This document shows positions 25,152-34,642 of a stretch of 64,000 nucleotides of DNA, piece by piece. A program made the translations under genes and the position numbers. Origin of the DNA: Alphaproteobacteria bacterium (lineage in GTDB: Bacteria; Pseudomonadota; Alphaproteobacteria; Reyranellales; Reyranellaceae); NCBI GenBank assembly GCA_017308235.1, contig JAFKFL010000008.1:62001-126000 (forward strand), written 5' to 3'. The first letter of the stretch is position 1; each line of letters begins with the position of its first letter. Below the pieces are notes generated by a model. The model saw nothing but the letters and a program-made list of their open reading frames with translations, was not told where the DNA came from and did not search any database.

Positions 25152-25787
25152 TTATCGAGTACTACGCTTACATCTTACGAACCACTGATCGAGCACCACT
25201 AGTTCCCTTAGCAAGTCCTTTATGCGGTTGTACTCCGTTTCAGGATCGAGGACCGATTGAACCGATCTCGCAGATCCATGCGCGTGCTTGCCGCGGATAG
25301 TTCCAAGGGTGTCAAGATCTGGAAGAAGAGTAGTGCCAAGCGCAGTTGCAGGAACACCAAGGGGGGCTAACAAGCTCAACACATTCTTTTCTTTGATGCC
25401 GTGGTTGTCCCTAATTTGCTTGTAGTACTTTTCAAAAAGACTAGTCGCAGCGTCTTCTAATCGCTGTGGACTGTCTTTCGAACTCCCTTGAAGAGTCTGA
25501 GGAATGCCAACTCGATCGGCCACAGTTGCCAGAAGAAAGGCTAAAGGCGTGGTAACTCGTTTAGACGTAGTCCACAATGTTTCGGCCGTTCTAGCGATGT
25601 CTTTGGCCCACTCCTCTAGATAAATCTCTATCTCGGCATGGCTTAGTACAAGGAAGGCTCGCGTTCGAGCTTGGACGCGAATGCTATTAGCGTAACTACC
25701 GAGGGGATCAAATGCCGCTGGCAGAAAATGCCGCCGCAACATTTCGACCTCACGCTTTAAGTGGCCCCATCGTCTTGAGTTTGGCAT
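25152..25787 (-). CDS. HEPN-like nuclease-type protein (RiboL-PSP-HEPN / MAE_28990-like)
   Basis: A 211-residue helical protein. Near the C-terminus TIRGKHAHG gives an R-x4-H motif (R165, H170) that resembles the RNxxAH catalytic motif of HEPN RNases, and an acidic helix SHAEIEIYLEEWAKDIA at 49-65 is typical of the RiboL-PSP-HEPN and MAE_28990 groups. It follows the DUF262 gene after 21 bases on the same strand. GC content is about 48%, far below the neighbours, which implies recent transfer. A two-gene defence module is the best reading; toxin activity has not been shown from sequence. Confidence 0.72.
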   Translation of the reverse strand: MPNSRRWGHLKREVEMLRRHFLPAAFDPLGSYANSIRVQARTRAFLVLSHAEIEIYLEEWAKDIARTAETLWTTSKRVTTPLAFLLATVADRVGIPQTLQGSSKDSPQRLEDAATSLFEKYYKQIRDNHGIKEKNVLSLLAPLGVPATALGTTLLPDLDTLGTIRGKHAHGSARSVQSVLDPETEYNRIKDLLRELVVLDQWFVRCKRSTR

Positions 25788-25808
25788 CTTGGGAAGTGTC
25801 GACCACTG

Positions 25809-27008
25809 CTAGGCCGCGTTTTTCTCTCGAGGTGCTGGTTTGTCCGGCACGGGAATTTTCGGCGTGGTGAAAGTTTGCTCAGCAATCGTTGAGAGACTCT
25901 TGGCCCAAATGCGAAGGCGAGCGGAAGTATTGGGCGCTCCGGCGGTGTCACTCTCAACTGCCTTTAAGAAGGGAGAAGGAGATATAAACAACTCCTGATA
26001 TGCCTTCTTCACGGCTGAGTTCTTCGACTTCAGGGCGGTCCGAACGCGAGGCTGAGATTGAAAGTATATTAGCGCGTCGAATATAGCGCGATTGAATTGG
26101 GGCGACGTAGGTTTCCTCGCAACACGATCGTCAAATACTTTCAGAAGGCTAGCCACACCGAGCTCGAACTCGGCAACTGCTTGTTCCACCTTCGGCTTAA
26201 ACGTAGACCAGTTATCGTTAAATTCTTCAAAAGTGTTATCCAGAAATTTCTTCATTCTTCCTGGATACTTATTGGCAAAGAATCTGAACGCGAGGAAACG
26301 CGCCAATATCTCTGTGTCTCGCATACGCGTGTCCGGCCCATTGATTCCGAGCAAGCGACGAAGCGCTTTGGAGGAGCCGGCACTATCATCGATGTAGTTC
26401 GAAAACTCACCGGGAAGGAGGGCTTGCCGAAGCTCCTGAGGCGAGAGCGTTACACTGCCCGTATTCAGACGGAGGAACACCGTGTGGAGAAAATCTGTGT
26501 CCTTCCAGTTCCGAATCACCACGGTTCGAATGGGCTGGTTGCACAACGCATTGAAGTCACTCTCGAATGTCGATTCTTTCGACAGAGTTTTGAAGGACTG
26601 CCCTATTAGATCATCTCGAAGCGTCAGTGATGACAAAGCGTACGCATTGTTGTCACCTTGTCCGTGACCCCAAAACTGCATTATCGTTAGCAATCGTTGC
26701 TTGCCATCCAAGACGATGAATTTGCCTCGTTCCCGTTTGGACTCGGCGAGGACGATTTGCGGGATCGGAAGGCCGACAATCAAGGATTCAATAAAGCGGC
26801 TTTTGCGATCTTTCTTCCAAGCGTCTCGTCGCTGAAAGCGAGGATCGAGTTGAATATTTCCTCTCTTTAGCTGGGAAACGATAGTCTCAGTCGTCCAGTC
26901 AGTGCCGGTAACAACGGCTGCCGTAGATCCTGGACGTAGGTGCTCGGCAACGTCCTGCTCGTCGGCTTCGTCATCAAATTCCAACTGTGGATGTGGTTCT
27001 TTCGCCAT
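25809..27008 (-). CDS. DUF262 domain protein (ParB/Srx-like NTPase-nuclease, GmrS-type N-domain)
   Basis: A 399-residue protein. The DUF262 core occupies about residues 38-200: LDPRFQRRDAWKKDRKSRFI (54-73), LPIPQIVLAE (80-89) and VLDGKQRLLTI (99-109), the last being the family's DGxQRxTT nucleotide site. In the GmrSD type IV restriction enzymes DUF262 forms the GmrS part; the DUF1524 HNH domain of GmrD is not visible in the C-terminus. Low GC matches the next gene. DUF262 proteins combined with HEPN partners are frequent in defence islands, so an anti-phage role is likely but inferred. Confidence 0.85.
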   Translation of the reverse strand: MAKEPHPQLEFDDEADEQDVAEHLRPGSTAAVVTGTDWTTETIVSQLKRGNIQLDPRFQRRDAWKKDRKSRFIESLIVGLPIPQIVLAESKRERGKFIVLDGKQRLLTIMQFWGHGQGDNNAYALSSLTLRDDLIGQSFKTLSKESTFESDFNALCNQPIRTVVIRNWKDTDFLHTVFLRLNTGSVTLSPQELRQALLPGEFSNYIDDSAGSSKALRRLLGINGPDTRMRDTEILARFLAFRFFANKYPGRMKKFLDNTFEEFNDNWSTFKPKVEQAVAEFELGVASLLKVFDDRVARKPTSPQFNRAIFDALIYFQSQPRVRTALKSKNSAVKKAYQELFISPSPFLKAVESDTAGAPNTSARLRIWAKSLSTIAEQTFTTPKIPVPDKPAPREKNAA

Positions 27009-27236
27009 ATTGCCGTTCCGGTTTTTCTTACGTGTACAGTCTTTATGAATTTCGCGCCACTTCTGGATAGTAAGATTGGTGTCACGAGACGTCTAAGACT
27101 TTGTTCGGTCTTTGTTCGAATGTCATTGCGTCAGGGATGTGTCGCAATCGGCACCCGATGTAGTTGACAGTGATGGCACTTGCCGAACTCGCTCCACGGC
27201 TTGTGCGACGCGCTTTCGCTGAAAAGGCGACCGCAA
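27009..27236. other. Non-coding stretch upstream of the DUF262 gene
   Basis: I see no gene here. The base composition changes from the AT-richer island (left) to the GC-rich chromosome (right) at about 27180. It should hold the promoter of the DUF262/HEPN pair, but no convincing -35/-10 pair stands out, and I found no direct repeat matching the left border near 25000-25150. Confidence 0.5.
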
Positions 27237-27322
27237 TCACCCCGCCTTGTTCGGATTGATCAGGAACTTCCCGCCGGTCGCGCTTGTTGTGTTCTTGAGA
27301 TCGAGCGCCCTCTTGGCAGGAT
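27237..27322 (-). pseudogene. Remnant of the 3' end of a zinc-type dehydrogenase gene
   Basis: This stretch repeats the last ~90 bases of the dehydrogenase gene at 28426-29568, including its stop codon (TCA at 27237-27239 against 28426-28428). Both copies read ACCCCGCCTTGTT, GGATTGATCAGGAACTTC and GTTCTTGAGATCGAG. The remnant lacks about 11 bases relative to the intact gene (2 and 9), so it is out of frame. It is separated from the intact copy by the AraC gene and adjoins the low-GC island, so it looks like what is left of a tandem duplication cut by the island or a deletion. Confidence 0.82.
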
Positions 27323-27332
27323 CAACGCACCA

Positions 27333-28376
27333 CTATGCGGCCAGGGCGTGAAATGGGGAGAGCTTCGAGATCTCAGCGGTCCGGGCTCCGTTGCGGCGCA
27401 ATGTGTCAGATGGGCGTTCGCCGAAGCGGACGCGATAGGCGTGGGCGAAGCGGCCCAGTTCCCAGAAGCCGAAGTCCGTGGCGACGCGAGTGACTTGCGT
27501 CGTGGCAGGATCGGATATCAGAAGTGTGTTCCGAACGTGCTCCAGACGCCGCGCCCGGGCGTATTGCGTGGCGCCCTGGCCGAGAAACTCCAGACAGGCC
27601 AGATTAAGGGTTCGCCGCGCCACGCCCACCTCGGCGCAGATATCGGCCATGCACAGCATGTCCGCAGGCCGCTCGCGCATCACCTGCTCCAGCTTCGCGA
27701 CGATCTGACGATGGCGGCGCAGGGCAGCCCGGTCCCGCTCGGCGCGGCCCTGGGTCAGGCAAGCGAGCAGGGCGTCCGTGATCGCGCCGGCCAGCGCCTT
27801 GGCGGGCTGTGGCGTGGCGGCGATCCAGGGTGTTTTCTCGGCGATGCGCGTCACGTCGTTCATCAGGGAAACAAGCCGGGCCATCGCAGCCGACGGGGCA
27901 AGGTACAATCGATCGTCGTTCAAGGGGGCTTGCGGATCGAGGCCTGTCACCCTCGGACCTTGCTCGTCCAGCAGGTCGAAGGGCGCGGTGATGATGGAAT
28001 AGGGCCATGGCGCGTTGGACGGGGACGTGGCAAAGGCCTGGTCGCCGGGTCGCGGGTGAAAAATATGGTGGCGGCCGACGGTCCAGCCGGAAATACGGCG
28101 CTCGGCGGCGGGTTCGGTGGCGAACATGAAGACATGCGCATTGGGGACGCCCGAGGTGACAGTAACGGACGCCGAGGCTTTGCCGACTCCGATACTGAGC
28201 CGATCGAGGCTCACGCGGGAGATTTTCGCGCGGAATGTTTTGCCGATCGCGCCGCTGAACCCGAGTGCCGCGGCACCGGTTGCGAGTTTGATGGCGTCGT
28301 AAGCGTAGGCTTCAGCGTCCGAGTAGGTGGCGACGTGAGCCTTCGCGGTCAGCGCGGCGGCGCCCCGATCGGTCAT
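27333..28376 (-). CDS. AraC family transcriptional regulator
   Basis: A 347-residue regulator with the AraC double helix-turn-helix at the C-terminus: MADICAEVGVARRTLNLACL and VTRVATDFGFWELGRFAHAY followed by FGERPSDTLRR. The N-terminal part, about 230 residues, resembles the sensor region of the AraC/OxyR-like or AraC-binding-like 'AraC_binding_2' proteins, but the ligand is unknown. It lies 49 bases downstream of the zinc-type dehydrogenase gene on the same strand and may control it. The decayed dehydrogenase 3' end follows directly. Confidence 0.88.
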   Translation of the reverse strand: MTDRGAAALTAKAHVATYSDAEAYAYDAIKLATGAAALGFSGAIGKTFRAKISRVSLDRLSIGVGKASASVTVTSGVPNAHVFMFATEPAAERRISGWTVGRHHIFHPRPGDQAFATSPSNAPWPYSIITAPFDLLDEQGPRVTGLDPQAPLNDDRLYLAPSAAMARLVSLMNDVTRIAEKTPWIAATPQPAKALAGAITDALLACLTQGRAERDRAALRRHRQIVAKLEQVMRERPADMLCMADICAEVGVARRTLNLACLEFLGQGATQYARARRLEHVRNTLLISDPATTQVTRVATDFGFWELGRFAHAYRVRFGERPSDTLRRNGARTAEISKLSPFHALAA

Positions 28377-28425
28377 CGGCAGCGGGTCCCTAGCGTCCTT
28401 GTGAAATCGGAGCCCGATCGCGGCC

Positions 28426-29568
28426 TCACCCCGCCTTGTTTGGATTGATCAGGAACTTCTCGCCGGTCGCGCGCTTGTTGTAGACGGCGATGTTCTTGAG
28501 ATCGAGTGCCTCCGGCAGCGAGATCGTCTTGGTGTAGTGGCTGGCGAAGGTCGTCTTCAGCGAACGCACGACGCGTTCGCGCAGGCGCTGCTGGTCGGCG
28601 CGGCCGATCTTCTGCAGGAAGGGCGTGAGCAGCCAGCCGCCGACGCCCCAGGCGAGGCCGTAGTTGCGCGTCAGTTCGATCGGGCCGGTGTCGAGGCTGC
28701 CGTAGACATAGACCTGCTTGTGCACGCTCGAACCGTAGCGGCTGTATTCCTTGGCCGACTTGTTGATCGCAATCTCCATGCAGGTGAGGATCTGGCTCGC
28801 GAGCTTGCCGCCGCCGATTGCATCGAAGGCGATGGTGGCGCCTGTTTCGACCAGCGCCTGCGTGAGATCGTTGGTGAAGCTGGCCGACGTCGAATCGCAC
28901 ACGTGCTTGGCGCCAGCATCGCGCAGGATCTTGGCCTGCGCCTGGTTGCGCACGATGCTCACCAGGCCGATGCCGTCCTCGAGGCAGATCTTGTTCAGCA
29001 TCTGGCCGAGGTTGGAGGCGGCGGCGGTATGCACCAGCGCCTTGTGGCCCTCGCGCTTCATGGTCTCGGTCATGCCGAGCGACGTCAGCGGGTTCACGAA
29101 CCACGAGGCACCTTCGGCCGCCGTCGTGCCCGACGGCAACGCCTGGCAGTCGCTTGCCTTGATCAGCCGGTATTGCGTGTACATGGCGCCGCCGATCATC
29201 GACACGGTCTTGCCCTTGAGCGCCTGTGCGGCCTCGGACTTGCCGGCCTTGACCACCGTGCCCGCGCCCTCGTTGCCAACCGGCATCGCCTGGTCGAGCC
29301 GTGCGGCGAGGAAGGGCAGGGAAGCTGCCGGCACCTTCGCCTTCACCACGATGCCGTCGCCGCTGCCGGAGGCTGACGCGGCCTTCATGTCGGCCGGTCC
29401 CACGAGCAGGCCGAGGTCGGAAGGATTGATGGGCGACGCCTCGACCTTCACCACCACCTGGTCGTCGTTGGGCTCGGGAACGGGAACCTTCTTCAGCGAC
29501 AGTTCGAGCTCGCCGCTCTTGCTGATCAGGGAGCGCAGCTCAAGTCCGGTGGTGTTCGCGTCGCTCAT
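28426..29568 (-). CDS. Zinc-type alcohol dehydrogenase/quinone oxidoreductase (MDR family)
   Basis: A 380-residue medium-chain dehydrogenase/reductase. VVVKVEASPINPSDLGLLVG and GNEGAGTVVKAG mark the GroES-like domain; the NAD(P) domain has VHTAAASNLGQML in the place of the usual GxGxxG, as in the quinone reductase-like branch. I chose ATG 29568, 6 bases after GGGAGA; a further ATG at 29574 touches the ribosome site. Structural zinc cysteines are not evident. Its 3' end is duplicated at 27237-27322. Confidence 0.88.
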   Translation of the reverse strand: MSDANTTGLELRSLISKSGELELSLKKVPVPEPNDDQVVVKVEASPINPSDLGLLVGPADMKAASASGSGDGIVVKAKVPAASLPFLAARLDQAMPVGNEGAGTVVKAGKSEAAQALKGKTVSMIGGAMYTQYRLIKASDCQALPSGTTAAEGASWFVNPLTSLGMTETMKREGHKALVHTAAASNLGQMLNKICLEDGIGLVSIVRNQAQAKILRDAGAKHVCDSTSASFTNDLTQALVETGATIAFDAIGGGKLASQILTCMEIAINKSAKEYSRYGSSVHKQVYVYGSLDTGPIELTRNYGLAWGVGGWLLTPFLQKIGRADQQRLRERVVRSLKTTFASHYTKTISLPEALDLKNIAVYNKRATGEKFLINPNKAG

Positions 29569-29592
29569 GATCATTCTCCCAGGAAAAACGGT

Positions 29593-30960
29593 TCATCCTC
29601 GCCAGGCCGGCCGCGTCGTCGAGAACGCCAGCACCAAGGCGAAGGATACGATGCCCAGTGCCACGAAGGCGAACAAGCCCTGGACGCCCCAGCCCATCAC
29701 ATCCAGCGCAAACAGGCTGCCGCAGACGGCAATGGCGATCCGGCCGAGATTGGCGACCACCGGCCAGATCATCTCGCCCGTGCCTTGCGAGGCGAAATAG
29801 AGCGCCATCGCGAGGCCGAAGAAACCATAGGCGGGACCGACGGTGCTAAGATAGAGCCGGCCCGACGCAAGGGCGCCCGGATCGCGGGTGAAGAGGGAAA
29901 GCCACAGGTCGGGCCAGATCGCGACCACAATGCCGATCGCCGCGGCCACGGCGCCGGCCATCAGGGCGCCGCTCCAGGCGGTGCGCTGGGCGCGCGCATG
30001 CTGGCCGGCGCCGATATTGGTGCCGACCAGCGCCGTGAGTGCGGCGCCGATGCCGAAGCTGATGGGCACCAGCATGTATTCCAGCCGGCTGCCGATGCCG
30101 TAGCCTGCGATCGCGGCATCGCCGGCGCGGCCGACCAGGCCGGTGACCAGCAGGACGGTGGCGTTGGTCAGGATCACCACGATGCAGGCGATCAGGCCGA
30201 CCCGCAGGATGTCCTTGAAGACGGCGCGCCGCAAACCTGTCGTCGGCCAGTGCAGGCGAAACGCTGCGCGCGGACTCAGCAGCCGGCTTGCCATCCAGAG
30301 CGCCGCCAGGGCGAAGCAGATCACCGCACTCGCCGCCGGACCGCGGATGCCGAGCGCTGGCACCCCGAACCAGCCCAGCGTAAGCATGCCGGTGAGGGGG
30401 ATCTGCATCACCGCGGTCGCGACCAGCGCATAGCCCGGCGTCTTCATGTCGCCGGTGCCGCGCAGCACGGAGGCCAGCGAATTGGCGATCCAATGCGCGA
30501 AGCAGCCCAGGAACAGGACGTTGGCGAAAGCGACGGCACTGTCGAGCGCATGCCCGCTGCCGCCCAGCGCGCCATAGATCGCGCGACCGAAGCCCACGAA
30601 CACGACGGCGAACAGAAGCGTCATGCCGAGCGCGATGACGAGGCCGTGCACGGCCGCCGCCTCGGCCGCGGCGCGGTTGCCCGAGCCCATGGCGCGCGCG
30701 ACCGACGAGGAGATGGCGCCTCCCATGGCGCCGGCGGACATCTGGCCCAGCGCCATCTGCGAGGGGAAGACAAGCGCGAGCGCCGCGAGTTCGGTGGTGC
30801 CGAGTTGGCCGACGAAGAAACCGTCGCCGATGCTGACGAGGCTCTGCATCGCCACGTTCAGCACGTTGGGCGCGGAGAGCCGCAGGATCGTCGGCACGAT
30901 GGGCCCGTGCAGCATCATCTGCCGGCGTTCGGCGGGACTCATGGCCGCCGTCTCTAGCAT
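29593..30960 (-). CDS. MATE family efflux transporter
   Basis: A 455-residue multidrug and toxin extrusion transporter with 12 predicted helices in two halves. The family motifs PTILRLSAPNVLNVAMQSL, SIGDGFFVGQLGTTELAALA and, in the second half, YGIGSRLEYMLVPISFGIG are clear. It exports cationic or drug-like compounds against H+ or Na+. The gene precedes the dehydrogenase by 24 bases on the same strand, so both may be co-transcribed. Confidence 0.93.
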   Translation of the reverse strand: MLETAAMSPAERRQMMLHGPIVPTILRLSAPNVLNVAMQSLVSIGDGFFVGQLGTTELAALALVFPSQMALGQMSAGAMGGAISSSVARAMGSGNRAAAEAAAVHGLVIALGMTLLFAVVFVGFGRAIYGALGGSGHALDSAVAFANVLFLGCFAHWIANSLASVLRGTGDMKTPGYALVATAVMQIPLTGMLTLGWFGVPALGIRGPAASAVICFALAALWMASRLLSPRAAFRLHWPTTGLRRAVFKDILRVGLIACIVVILTNATVLLVTGLVGRAGDAAIAGYGIGSRLEYMLVPISFGIGAALTALVGTNIGAGQHARAQRTAWSGALMAGAVAAAIGIVVAIWPDLWLSLFTRDPGALASGRLYLSTVGPAYGFFGLAMALYFASQGTGEMIWPVVANLGRIAIAVCGSLFALDVMGWGVQGLFAFVALGIVSFALVLAFSTTRPAWRG

Positions 30961-31035
30961 GCGCGGCGGCAGGTCCGCGCGAGCTTATCTCATGAGGGGC
31001 ATCAATCCGCCGCGAGCGGCGGGGATAGATCTTAT

Positions 31036-31144
31036 TGTCGTTCTGAGTCGCGCGCGGTAACCCGCGCGCTGCAGCGAAGGACCTCACGCAACGACCAGTG
31101 ATTCTGCTGCCAACGCTAGATCCTTCGCTGCGCTCAGGATGACA
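31036..31144. repeat. Interspersed palindromic repeat, family A, diverged copy
   Basis: Outer arms TGTCGTTCTGAG and CTCAGGATGACA pair in 10 of 12 positions. Inside, an extra GC-rich hairpin (CGCGCGG TAA CCCGCGCG) and a GCAGCGAAGGACC / GATCCTTCGCTGC inverted pair occur. It resembles the elements at 14788 and 41358 but is longer and more degenerate. It lies between the MATE and trmFO genes. Confidence 0.65.
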
Positions 31145-31176
31145 GAAGTTCTGCCCCCCTTAGAGGGGGCGAGTCG

Positions 31177-32535
31177 CTACTCCGCCGCAAGCGGCGTGGG
31201 GGCGAGCCACTGGTCGAAATCACGCAGGGCGCGCCGGGCGAGGAGCTGCTTGCGTTCCTTGCCGCGGGCGTTGCCCTCGATGGGCGGGAACAGGCCGAAA
31301 TTGACATTCATCGGCTGGAAGGTGCTGGCATCGGCGCCGCCGGTGATATGGCCCAGCAGCGCGCCCATCGCCGTCGTCGCGGGTGGCGCGAGGAGCACCT
31401 GGCCCAGCCGCTCGGCGGCGGCGAAGCGGCCGGTCATCAGGCCCACGGCCGCGCTTTCAACATAGCCCTCGCAGCCGGTGATCTGGCCGGCGAAGCGCAA
31501 TCGCGGCAGCGCCTTCAGTCTCAGCGTCGGGTCTAGGAGCCGCGGGCTGTTGAGAAAGGTGTTGCGATGGAGCCCACCCAGCCGCGCGAACTCGGCGCCC
31601 TGCAGTCCGGGAATGGTACGGAACAGGCGCGTCTGCTCGCCTTGCTTCAGCTTGGTCTGGAAGCCCACGATGTTCCACAGCGTGCCGAGCGCATTGTCCT
31701 GGCGCAGCTGCACCACCGCCCATGGCCGCCGACCGGTGCGCGGGTCGCGCAAGCCCACGGGCTTCATCGGCCCCCAGCGCAGTGTGTCCGGTCCGCGCGC
31801 CGCCATCACCTCGATCGGCAGGCAGCCGTCGAAATAGGGCGTGCTGGTCTCCCACTCCTTGAACTCGGTCTTCTCGCCCGCCAGAAGGCCTGCGACGAAG
31901 GCCTCATATTCTTCCTTGTTCAGCGGGCAGTTGAGGTAGTCGGCGCCGTCGCCGGCCGGCCCGCCCTTGTCGTAGCGCGACTGTTTCCAGGCAATCGACC
32001 GGTCGATGCTCTCGTGGTGCACGATCGGCGCGATGGCGTCGAAGAAGGCGAGCGCGCTTTCGCCGGTGAGCTTGCCAATCGCTTCGGCCAATGCGGGCGA
32101 AGTGAGGGGACCGGTCGCGACGATCACGCTGTCCCAGTCGTCCGGCGGCGGGCCCGCGACTTCCTCGCGCGCGAGCTCGACCAACGGATGGGCGAGCAGC
32201 GCCTCCTGCACGGCGGCCGAGAAGCCGTGACGATCGACCGCCAGTGCACCGCCTGCCGGCAGCTTGTGCGCATCGGCGGCGCGCATGATCAGCGAGCCCG
32301 CACGGCGCATTTCCTCGTGCAGCAGGCCGACCGCGTTGTTTTCGGCGTCGTCGGAGCGGAAGGAGTTGGAGCAGACCAGCTCAGCCAGCGAATCGGTCTG
32401 ATGCGCATCGGTTCCGCGTACCGGCCGCATCTCGTGCAGCACCACAGGCACGCCCGTAGACGCGAGCTGCCAGGCGGCCTCGCTGCCCGCCAGTCCGCCG
32501 CCCACGATGTGTACCGTCTTGATGCTTGACGTCAT
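31177..32535 (-). CDS. trmFO: Methylenetetrahydrofolate-tRNA-(uracil-5-)-methyltransferase TrmFO
   Basis: A 452-residue FAD- and folate-dependent enzyme that makes 5-methyluridine at position 54 of tRNA. The dinucleotide-binding motif [14 protein letters not shown] is at residues 8-20 and the conserved cysteine C54 lies in [16 protein letters not shown], matching the known reactive cysteine of the family. The length is normal. I chose the ATG at 32535 because the flavin fold begins at once. It diverges from the ridA-like gene; only 51 bases separate the starts. Confidence 0.95.
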   Translation of the reverse strand: MTSSIKTVHIVGGGLAGSEAAWQLASTGVPVVLHEMRPVRGTDAHQTDSLAELVCSNSFRSDDAENNAVGLLHEEMRRAGSLIMRAADAHKLPAGGALAVDRHGFSAAVQEALLAHPLVELAREEVAGPPPDDWDSVIVATGPLTSPALAEAIGKLTGESALAFFDAIAPIVHHESIDRSIAWKQSRYDKGGPAGDGADYLNCPLNKEEYEAFVAGLLAGEKTEFKEWETSTPYFDGCLPIEVMAARGPDTLRWGPMKPVGLRDPRTGRRPWAVVQLRQDNALGTLWNIVGFQTKLKQGEQTRLFRTIPGLQGAEFARLGGLHRNTFLNSPRLLDPTLRLKALPRLRFAGQITGCEGYVESAAVGLMTGRFAAAERLGQVLLAPPATTAMGALLGHITGGADASTFQPMNVNFGLFPPIEGNARGKERKQLLARRALRDFDQWLAPTPLAAE

Positions 32536-32586
32536 GCTGCTCCAACGGGTTCCTTGTGGTCCTGCGTATAGATGGGAGAACCGGCC

Positions 32587-32976
32587 ATGGCCATCAAGTT
32601 CCACAATCCTGCAAGCGTTTCCTTTTCCGGCAAGTACAGCCTCGGCGGCGAAGTGCCGGCGGGGGCGCGGACGTTCTATGTCTCCGGCCAGGTCGGCGTC
32701 GATTCTAACGGCAAGCTGCAGCCCACCTTCGAGGGCCAGGCGGTGCAGGCCTGGAAGAATATCGGCGAGGTGCTGAAGAGCGCCGGCATGGCCTATGAGG
32801 ACATCGTGAAGGTCACGGTCTTCCTCACCGACAGCCGGTTCATCGCGCCGTATCGCGAGGCGCGCGATCAGTTCATCTCCAGGCCGCCCTATCCGGCTTC
32901 GACCCTGCTGATCGTGGCGGGTCTCGCCGATCCCGGGATGCTGGTCGAAGTCGAGGCGGTGGCCGTCAAGTCTTGA
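32587..32976 (+). CDS. RidA family enamine/imine deaminase
   Basis: A 129-residue RidA (YjgF/YER057c) protein. [24 protein letters not shown] and the C-terminal [27 protein letters not shown] are family marks; these proteins hydrolyse reactive 2-aminoacrylate-type imines. ATG 32587 has GGGAGA 7 bases upstream. The stop is 2 bases before nadE, so both are probably transcribed together. Confidence 0.92.
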   Translation: MAIKFHNPASVSFSGKYSLGGEVPAGARTFYVSGQVGVDSNGKLQPTFEGQAVQAWKNIGEVLKSAGMAYEDIVKVTVFLTDSRFIAPYREARDQFISRPPYPASTLLIVAGLADPGMLVEVEAVAVKS

Positions 32977-32978
32977 CC

Positions 32979-34637
32979 ATGGCCGACAACCTCAAGATCG
33001 CCCTCGCCCAGCTCAATCCCAAGGTCGGTGACATTGCGGGCAATCTCGCCAAGGTGCGGGCCGCGCGCGCCAAGGCGAAGGAGCAGGGCGCCGACCTGAT
33101 GGTGACGTCGGAGCTGGTGATCGCGGGTTACTTTCCCGAGGACCTGGTGTTGAAGCCTGCCTTCCAGCGCCAGTGCCACGAGGCGGTCGAGGCACTGAGG
33201 GCTGACACGAAGGATGGCGGCCCTGCGCTGTTCGTCACCACGCCCTGGCACGAGGAGGGCAAGCTCTACAACGCCATCATCGCGCTCGACAAAGGCGAGA
33301 TCGTCGGCAAGCGCTTCAAGGTCGACCTGCCGAACTACGGCGTGTTCGACGACAAGCGCGTCTTCTCGCCCGGTCCGATGCCGGGACCGTTGGTGTTCAA
33401 CGGCGTGCGCATCGGCGTGCCGATCTGCGAAGACGTATGGACAGCCGACGTCGTCGAATGCATCGCCGAAACCGGCGGCGAGATCCTGCTGGTGCCGAAC
33501 GGCTCGCCCTATGAAGTAGGCAAAACAGACGTGCGCGTACAGCACGGCGTCAGGCGCGTGATCGAAAGCGGCCTGCCGTTCGCCTATATCAACCAGGTGG
33601 GCGGCCAGGACGAGGTCATCTACGACGGCGGCTCGTTCGTGATCGGCGCCGACCGCCAGCTCAAGGCCAAGCTCGCCTCGTTCAAGGAGGAGGTCGCAAC
33701 GGTCGAGTTCCGTCGCAACGCGAAAGGCTGGGAATGCCTGCCGGGCCCGATCGCGCCGGAACTCGAGGAGCGCGAGTCGATCTACCAGGCGATGACGCTG
33801 GGGCTGCGCGACTACGTTAACAAGACGGGCTTCCCGTCGGTAGTCATTGGCCTCTCGGGCGGCGTCGATTCCGCGCTGACGGCCGCCGTCGCGGCCGACG
33901 CGCTGGGTCCGGAGCGCGTGCATACGCTGATGATGCCCTCGCCCTATACCAGCCGAGACTCGCTGGAGGACGCCAAGGCCTGTGCCAAGGCGATCGGTGT
34001 GAAGTACGAGATCGTGAGCATCGAGCCTGCGATGGAAGCGTTCCGCAAGATGCTGCTGCCGTTGTTCGGCAATCGCGCGTCCGACGTGACCGAGGAGAAT
34101 ATCCAGAGCCGCGCGCGCGGCGTCACGCTGATGGCGGTGTCCAACAAGCTCGGCGGCATGGTGGTGACGACCGGCAACAAGTCGGAGATGGCCGTGGGCT
34201 ACGCCACGCTCTACGGCGACATGTGTGGCGGCTACAACGTCCTGAAGGATGTCTACAAGACCACGGTGTTCGAGCTCTGCGCCTGGCGCAACCAGCACCT
34301 CCCCGACGGTGCGCTTGGCCGCAAAGGCCGCGTGATTCCCGAACGCATCCTCACCAAGCCGCCCTCGGCCGAGCTGAAGCCCGACCAGAAGGACTCCGAT
34401 TCGCTGCCGCCCTATCCCATGCTCGACGCCATCCTGCGCGGCCTGATCGAGCGCGACCTGTCGGCCGAGGAGCTGGCGGGCGAGGGCTACGACCGCGCTG
34501 TCGTGGATCGGGTGTGGCGTCTGCTGGAGAATGCCGAATACAAGCGCCGGCAGGCGCCGCCGGGAGTGAAGATCACGTCGCGCCTGATCAGCAACAAGGA
34601 GCGGCGCTATCCGATCGTGAACGGATTTAGAGGGTAA
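32979..34637 (+). CDS. nadE: NAD+ synthase, glutamine-hydrolysing
   Basis: A 552-residue two-domain enzyme for the last step of NAD synthesis. The N-terminal nitrilase-type glutaminase carries [14 protein letters not shown] (glutamate), a lysine in [10 protein letters not shown] and the nucleophile C150 in VPICEDVW. The C-terminal synthetase has the ATP-PPase loop [10 protein letters not shown] (around residue 291) and the [11 protein letters not shown] motif. The length is typical of the glutamine-dependent form. A phosphodiesterase gene follows 5 bases later. Confidence 0.95.
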   Translation: MADNLKIALAQLNPKVGDIAGNLAKVRAARAKAKEQGADLMVTSELVIAGYFPEDLVLKPAFQRQCHEAVEALRADTKDGGPALFVTTPWHEEGKLYNAIIALDKGEIVGKRFKVDLPNYGVFDDKRVFSPGPMPGPLVFNGVRIGVPICEDVWTADVVECIAETGGEILLVPNGSPYEVGKTDVRVQHGVRRVIESGLPFAYINQVGGQDEVIYDGGSFVIGADRQLKAKLASFKEEVATVEFRRNAKGWECLPGPIAPELEERESIYQAMTLGLRDYVNKTGFPSVVIGLSGGVDSALTAAVAADALGPERVHTLMMPSPYTSRDSLEDAKACAKAIGVKYEIVSIEPAMEAFRKMLLPLFGNRASDVTEENIQSRARGVTLMAVSNKLGGMVVTTGNKSEMAVGYATLYGDMCGGYNVLKDVYKTTVFELCAWRNQHLPDGALGRKGRVIPERILTKPPSAELKPDQKDSDSLPPYPMLDAILRGLIERDLSAEELAGEGYDRAVVDRVWRLLENAEYKRRQAPPGVKITSRLISNKERRYPIVNGFRG

Positions 34638-34642
34638 GGACG

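Noticed and set aside
25000-27200. Integrative element with attachment sites around the DUF262-HEPN island
   Set aside because: No integrase, tRNA gene or matching direct repeats at both borders were found; only base composition marks the island.
31153-31170. GCCCCC/GGGGGC hairpin behind trmFO
   Set aside because: Stem of six pairs and no following T-run on the minus strand; possible but too weak to call.
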